This document shows, piece after piece, positions 6,983 through 9,712 of a stretch of DNA of 9,712 nt. Origin of the DNA: Bacteroidales bacterium UBA3868 (GTDB lineage: Bacteria > Bacteroidota > Bacteroidia > Bacteroidales > WCHB1-69); assembly GCA_002392325.1 (NCBI GenBank), contig DGGS01000133.1:1-9712 (forward strand). Reading direction: 5' to 3'. A program made the position numbers and the translations under genes. A model generated the notes under the pieces. The model did no database searches. It worked only from the letters and a program-made list of their open reading frames with translations, and had not been told where the DNA came from. The stretch's first letter is position 1; each line of letters opens with the position of its first letter.

Positions 6983-7408
6983 CTATATTTTAACTTTTTT
7001 ACATTTTTCAACTAAGGAAAGGGCTTCATCAAACACGCTGTTTTCCCCTAAGATTTTTCCGAAAAAACTGATTTCAGACATCATTTTGTCATTTCGTTCC
7101 TCTTCCGTCAAAAATACTTCATCAAAATCTTGATTGAATTGGTCGGTATCGAAATAATCGTCGTATTTCTGTTTTCTGAATAATGATCCTTTGCAAGCTC
7201 GTTTTTTTGCTGCGACCAAGGATTCCCAAAGCAGCCTGAATTCTTCAGGATCCATTCCTAATCCAACGGCTTTTTGTGTGAGAAATCCCACGTCTTTTGG
7301 GAGAATCTCACTTTTTTGGAGAACAGCACGTGCCAAAGAGCGGAGAGACTCGTACTTTGGAGTGTGGCGAGCTTCTACGTGGGTGTTTGTGTCTTTCAAA
7401 AAATTCAT
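6983..7408 (-). CDS. Unrecognised acidic protein, 141 residues
   Basis: I do not recognise this protein. It starts MNFLKDTNTHVEARHTPKYE at ATG 7406-7408. It appears mostly helical and soluble, with no signal peptide or membrane segment. Two parts can be seen: a basic N-terminal half ending in VAAKKRACKGSLFRKQK (65-81), and an acidic half beginning YDDYFDTDQFNQDFDEVFL (82-100) and closing with a short basic tail KCKKVKI. Its start lies 18 nt after the stop of the three-helix membrane protein and its stop 44 nt before the EcsC-TerB gene, so the three are probably co-transcribed. Base composition is more AT-rich than in the deoC-kinase region. The consistent reading frame and tight spacing make it a real gene; its function is open. 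Confidence 0.75.
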   Translation of the reverse strand: MNFLKDTNTHVEARHTPKYESLRSLARAVLQKSEILPKDVGFLTQKAVGLGMDPEEFRLLWESLVAAKKRACKGSLFRKQKYDDYFDTDQFNQDFDEVFLTEEERNDKMMSEISFFGKILGENSVFDEALSLVEKCKKVKI

Positions 7409-7426
7409 ATTGTGTAATGTTGAGCT

Positions 7427-7720
7427 CTACAAGAATTCAATAATGCAAGCCACTGCGGCGGGAATGCAGAAGAATTGGAAGGCGTAGCTCAGTGCGGTGA
7501 AGATGCGGCTGTCAAGAAGGTCAACGCTGCTTTTCACCCAGAACCAGCGTGGCGGCACTGTCTCGCCCCATCCGGTGAAACCGATGATCAGGCCAAGCAA
7601 AGCCGAGCCGGCACCAGCATAAAGCACCCAATCCTCAATGTCGCCCATGGCGAAATAGCCCACGGCTGCTATAAGGATTATGGGGTTCAGAATGTTCAGA
7701 ATCCAAAGTAGAACTTTCAT
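7427..7720 (-). CDS. Small integral membrane protein with three predicted helices
   Basis: A 97-residue protein from ATG 7718-7720. Hydrophobic segments lie at about 3-24 (LLWILNILNPIILIAAVGYF), 31-50 (WVLYAGAGSALLGLIIGFTG) and 73-95 (FTALSYAFQFFCIPAAVACI). They are separated by short polar loops, the longest being WGETVPPRWFWVKSSVDLLD (51-70). There is no signal peptidase site and no family I recognise. It comes directly after the hairpin at 7740-7766 and is followed 18 nt later by the 141-residue gene, so it may be the first gene of a sub-operon ending with EcsC-TerB. Small hydrophobic proteins next to nucleases or kinases sometimes act as membrane effectors or anchors, but nothing here proves that. 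Confidence 0.78.
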   Translation of the reverse strand: MKVLLWILNILNPIILIAAVGYFAMGDIEDWVLYAGAGSALLGLIIGFTGWGETVPPRWFWVKSSVDLLDSRIFTALSYAFQFFCIPAAVACIIEFL

Positions 7721-7739
7721 CTCGCTGTTTTTTTAAGAA

Positions 7740-7766
7740 CAAGGTGGGGCGGTAGGCCCCACCTTG
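7740..7766 (-). terminator. GC-rich hairpin between two genes of the cluster (possible terminator)
   Basis: The perfect 11-bp inverted repeat CAAGGTGGGGC / GCCCCACCTTG is separated by the 5-nt loop GGTAG. It begins 8 nt after the stop of the 78-residue gene. On the minus strand it is followed by TTCTTAAAAAAAC, so the U-tract is short and interrupted. It could be a partial terminator or an mRNA-stabilising stem that sets the ratio of upstream to downstream genes. On the plus strand there is no U-run either. Confidence 0.65.
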
Positions 7767-7774
7767 CTTGAAAA

Positions 7775-8011
7775 TTACTTTCCTTCGGCAAAATCCAACA
7801 ATTTTTTCCCGAGTTGTTGGACTGTCCAATCCGGATCGAATTTGAATCCGGCCTGGGTAGCCAACTCTCTCAAAGCAGCTTTTACGGAGCCGCATTTTTC
7901 AACCATCTCCTTGCTCACTTCGATGGAGTTGTCTTCATTTTGCCAAACCATGTGACCGGCAATCTTTTTGCCTCTTTTTTTGTCACCTTTCGTGATTTTT
8001 CCTGTTGCCAT
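7775..8011 (-). CDS. Small Lys-rich protein of unknown function, 78 residues
   Basis: It starts at ATG 8009-8011 with a strongly basic N terminus, MATGKITKGDKKRGKKIAGH (1-20). An acidic to neutral stretch, MVWQNEDNSIEVSKEMVEKC (21-40), and a helical C-terminal half, VKAALRELATQAGFKFDPDW (43-62) then VQQLGKKLLDFAEGK, follow. There is no membrane segment. The basic tail suggests binding to nucleic acid or to acidic lipid; this is inference. I do not recognise a family. It lies 81 nt after the tail-anchored protein gene, and a hairpin follows its stop. The start codon overlaps a 16-bp perfect palindrome (8011-8026). Confidence 0.75.
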   Translation of the reverse strand: MATGKITKGDKKRGKKIAGHMVWQNEDNSIEVSKEMVEKCGSVKAALRELATQAGFKFDPDWTVQQLGKKLLDFAEGK

Positions 8012-8092
8012 AAAAAACGTTTTTTAATGCATTAGTGCCTACTCTTTTCCGGATTTTCGGCGGCCTCCTTTAATCTAATTGTATTCAATGTT

Positions 8093-8575
8093 TTAACGCA
8101 TTGCGAAATATGCGACGACACCCAAAATGATGATGGCGAGAATCAGCCAGAGAAGCCAGTTACATTTCTTCTTTTCCGAAAGAACCTCCAAACGGTAGTT
8201 GCCACGCTTGCCAGCCCCTTTTTCCGTTTCACTGACTTCAAAACCAATACCATATCGCTGTGCCAATTGCGCGATTTTCTGGAATTTGTCGGCGGGCCAC
8301 ATCGGATTGGTAAAGGCCACTTTTGTCCCGTCTTTCAGGGTCAGGAACATGTCCATATCCCCAACTTGCTTGGCGAGTTTTTCTTCAAAATCGTCCGACT
8401 TCTTCTTGCCCGAAATGTTGTCCACAGAATCGATTTCGTTGCCGATTTCATTTTTCGGGAATGCTTTCTGCAAATCGGCAAGTGTGGCGTTCGGGTGCAT
8501 TTCAAGATAAGCCGCCACAATTCCCAAGGCCGTCCATTTCTGTGACTGGCCATAAACTTTGATTTGTTTTGCCAT
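8093..8575 (-). CDS. Tail-anchored membrane protein with two small soluble modules
   Basis: A 160-residue protein from ATG 8573-8575. Residues 10-42 (QSQKWTALGIVAAYLEMHPN followed by ATLADLQKAFPK) resemble a small winged-helix-like module. I recall similar HPNATxxxLxxAFP stretches in uncharacterised bacterial proteins, followed as here by a beta segment of the type LTLKDGTKVAFTNPMWPADK (79-98) and a helix ending RYGIGFEV (107-114). A basic stretch (LSEKKKCN) leads into a single C-terminal membrane segment (WLLWLILAIIILGVVAYFAM, 140-159) with only one residue after it, which makes this a tail anchor with the soluble part in the cytoplasm. It follows the coiled-coil gene by 20 nt. Function is unknown. 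The module similarity is from memory and weak; the membrane anchor is clear. Confidence 0.82.
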   Translation of the reverse strand: MAKQIKVYGQSQKWTALGIVAAYLEMHPNATLADLQKAFPKNEIGNEIDSVDNISGKKKSDDFEEKLAKQVGDMDMFLTLKDGTKVAFTNPMWPADKFQKIAQLAQRYGIGFEVSETEKGAGKRGNYRLEVLSEKKKCNWLLWLILAIIILGVVAYFAMR

Positions 8576-8595
8576 CGTAATTTTTTTTTAGTTTG

Positions 8596-8853
8596 TTATC
8601 TCTTTTTCTTCTCACGCAGTTTTGCAAGGTCTTCTTTCAGCTGGGCTAAAATCTCCTTGTTTCTTTTCATCGTGTGTTCAAGCCCTTCGTATGTCACGGA
8701 CTTTTTGCCAACGGCCTTGTTGTATGCTTTTGCGTCGGCAATGCTTCTTTTCGCGGAATCGATTTTTGCTTTCAAATCCTCAATCTGCTTTTTTTTAGAA
8801 GCAATTTGCTTGTCGATGTCATCTTTTGATGAACGGAAAAATAAAAATCCCAT
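8596..8853 (-). CDS. Short coiled-coil protein, 85 residues
   Basis: It starts at ATG 8851-8853 with a short hydrophobic tip, MGFLFFR. Two long charged helices with heptad-like spacing follow: KDDIDKQIASKKKQIEDLKA (10-29) continuing to about 45, and LEHTMKRNKEILAQLKEDLA (58-77) ending in LREKKKR. The break between them (AVGKKSVTYEG) suggests an antiparallel helical hairpin. There are no catalytic motifs. The hydrophobic N terminus could touch the membrane, but it is too short to span it. It lies between the GIY-YIG gene (30 nt away) and the tail-anchored protein gene (20 nt away) and is probably co-transcribed with both. A scaffold or adaptor role is inference. Confidence 0.78.
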   Translation of the reverse strand: MGFLFFRSSKDDIDKQIASKKKQIEDLKAKIDSAKRSIADAKAYNKAVGKKSVTYEGLEHTMKRNKEILAQLKEDLAKLREKKKR

Positions 8854-8883
8854 AGTCGTTTCTTTTTATTTGAAGGTGTCCCT

Positions 8884-9414
8884 TTACTTTTTCAAATCAG
8901 CTCTCAACTGTTTCAGCTCTGCAATCCATTCGGGAGGCACCGTGTTGTTCTTGCTGATGTTGAGCGGATAGGCGAACTTATGTTGGGCGAGTTCCTCTGT
9001 TTCCCGGCATTCTGCCCGATCCACGGTCTCGGTGTATTCCCATTCCCAGAAACAGCTGTCGATTAGCTTGTTGACGATTGCTTCGGCTGTCTTGTCATCC
9101 GCGTCTGGAGCAATAATAGCCCGCAACGTCCTCCGCAGCGTGGAACTCTTGAACGGACCGCGGATATGCCAGCGGATACGCCGACTCATGTCGTTGCTGA
9201 TGCCGAAATATAACGCAAGATAAGGCGCTCCTTGAATAGAACGTTCTTGAAGTTTCCTGTCGTCTATCAAAGTGCGATTCTTGAAATTAGCCAATAGTTT
9301 TTTTGCTTCAGCTTTGGGAAACCACCAGCGATAGACGCCGGGGCGTTTTTCCACCTCTGGACATCGGTTTTGAATCTGTTGCCGTATCAGCGCTGCAGAT
9401 TGAAGATTTTCCAT
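8884..9414 (-). CDS. GIY-YIG nuclease family protein
   Basis: A 176-residue protein from ATG 9412-9414. The GIY element is PGVYRWWF (25-32) and the YIG element is ALYFGIS (67-73), so the motif reads GVY...YFG. The family's Arg candidate follows in NDMSRRIRWHI (74-84; R78, R79 or R81). The C-terminal part has a Glu candidate in CRETEELAQHKF (136-147; E138, E140 or E141) and an Asn in YPLNISKN (149-156; N152). All catalytic positions of the fold can be filled, so it could be an active metal-dependent endonuclease. STLRRTLRAII and FWEWEY are features I associate with a stand-alone subfamily seen in Bacteroidota. No partner domain (homing, UvrC or methylase) is attached. It is the first gene of the minus-strand run. 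Its target is unknown. Confidence 0.85.
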   Translation of the reverse strand: MENLQSAALIRQQIQNRCPEVEKRPGVYRWWFPKAEAKKLLANFKNRTLIDDRKLQERSIQGAPYLALYFGISNDMSRRIRWHIRGPFKSSTLRRTLRAIIAPDADDKTAEAIVNKLIDSCFWEWEYTETVDRAECRETEELAQHKFAYPLNISKNNTVPPEWIAELKQLRADLKK

Positions 9415-9457
9415 AATATTAAATTTTGATATTTATAATCATTGATAAAACATACTG

Positions 9458-9465
9458 CAAAAGCT
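9458..9465 (-). promoter_or_regulatory. Weak candidate -7 element upstream of the GIY-YIG gene
   Basis: The minus strand reads AGCTTTTG followed by CAGTATG. It keeps the TTTGCAG core of the other promoters in this window but lacks the TA, so it is two mismatches from TAnnTTTG. It lies 44 bp upstream of the ATG, a position similar to the HU promoter. Read-through from the RNA gene upstream is the alternative source of transcription. Confidence 0.3.
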
Positions 9466-9480
9466 TCACTGGCAGGCACG

Positions 9481-9496
9481 AAAAAAGGCGCGGCCT
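9481..9496 (-). terminator. U-tract and short GC hairpin ending the candidate RNA
   Basis: On the minus strand AGGC, a CGC loop and GCCT form a 4-bp GC-rich stem that runs straight into TTTTTT (9481-9486). The stem is short for an intrinsic terminator, but the long rod just upstream may assist. Confidence 0.5.
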
Positions 9497-9676
9497 GTCT
9501 TTGTCGTCAAAGAGGTTCTAGCAAAACCCAAGCAGAAAACAAAAAACAATCCACGCCTGTTACAGACATGATCACTGTAATTGCTTTTCTGCTGTTGTTT
9601 AAAATTTGCTAGATTTCTTTGACAAACAAAAAGCGATTGCACGAAAACTAAAGAACGTCCGTTTTCCGTGGAAAAC
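9481..9676 (-). ncRNA. Candidate structured small RNA, 6S RNA-like
   Basis: An RNA of about 195 nt is predicted on the minus strand, from a start about 7 nt after the TAnnTTTG box at 9683-9690 to a run of six U (9481-9486). It begins with a local hairpin (9661-9676, GTTTTCC/GGAAAAC). Then comes one long interrupted hairpin: 9626-9630 with 9500-9504, 9616-9623 with 9506-9513, 9605-9613 with 9517-9525 (9 bp, TCTAGCAAA), 9585-9593 with 9531-9539 (9 bp, AGCAGAAAA), and an apical 9575-9580 with 9560-9565 around a 9-nt loop. The internal loop at 9594-9604/9526-9530 is asymmetric. Length, single long rod and internal bubble resemble 6S RNA, which binds RNA polymerase holoenzyme. The pairing is seen directly; the 6S identity is inference, and the Bacteroidales-1 RNA motif is an alternative label. 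Confidence 0.6.
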
Positions 9677-9682
9677 ATGCTG

Positions 9683-9690
9683 CAAAAATA
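9683..9690 (-). promoter_or_regulatory. Bacteroidota-type -7 box for the candidate RNA
   Basis: The minus-strand TATTTTTG followed by CAGCATG matches TAnnTTTG exactly and is identical over 11 bases to the HU promoter core (TATTTTTGCAG). A TTG about 15 nt upstream is a poor -33 candidate because the spacing is short. Confidence 0.7.
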
Positions 9691-9712
9691 TAAAAAAATC
9701 ATACACAAGCGT

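Noticed and set aside
9466..9708. Minus-strand open frame of 80 codons (70 from its first ATG, MFSTENGRSLVFVQ) at the right edge
   Set aside because: It covers the ordered inverted repeats of the candidate RNA, its composition is unlike a protein (many Phe, Cys and Arg without pattern), and its ATG falls at the predicted transcription start. The RNA explains the region better.
1..9712. CRISPR array, tRNA, insertion sequence or integration site
   Set aside because: Scanning both strands showed no regularly spaced repeats, tRNA-like cloverleaf, transposase motifs or terminal inverted repeats with target duplications.

Overview
The window looks like chromosomal DNA from a member of the Bacteroidota, most likely order Bacteroidales. 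Three things support this. Intergenic regions carry the phylum-type -7 promoter box TAnnTTTG, four clear copies, each followed by GCA. Shine-Dalgarno sequences are largely absent in front of the genes. The linked genes for a short HU-like protein, a 29-residue basic ribosomal-type protein and RNase E/G are, from memory, typical of this phylum.

Region 1-3548 (minus strand, read right to left) is an information-processing block: an HU-family DNA-binding protein, a tiny basic protein of the AURKAIP1/COX24 (mS38/bS22-like) type, ribonuclease E/G (rng), RecX, and release factor 2 (prfB). prfB has a complete programmed +1 frameshift site and runs off the left edge. A near-perfect 18-bp hairpin sits in the rng leader. 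Region 3588-5769 is a divergent pair: deoC on the minus strand and a membrane-anchored Ser/Thr protein kinase on the plus strand. Each has a TAnnTTTG box inside the 100-bp gap between their start codons.

Region 5796-9414 (minus strand, tail-to-tail with the kinase) is an accessory-looking run of seven co-oriented genes. In transcription order they are: a GIY-YIG nuclease-like protein, a short coiled-coil protein, a tail-anchored protein, a small Lys-rich protein, a three-helix membrane protein, an unrecognised acidic protein, and an EcsC-family protein with a C-terminal TerB-like domain. A GC-rich hairpin divides the run after the fourth gene. Membrane attachment is a recurring theme, but no function can be assigned from the sequence alone.

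Region 9415-9712 has no convincing protein gene. It appears to encode a structured RNA of about 195 nt on the minus strand, with a TAnnTTTG promoter, a long imperfect hairpin with an internal bubble, and a U6 end. Its overall shape resembles 6S RNA. I found no tRNA, rRNA, CRISPR array, insertion sequence or integrase in the window. The best candidates for something new are the 5796-9414 cluster, the RNA at the right edge, and the hairpin in front of rng.
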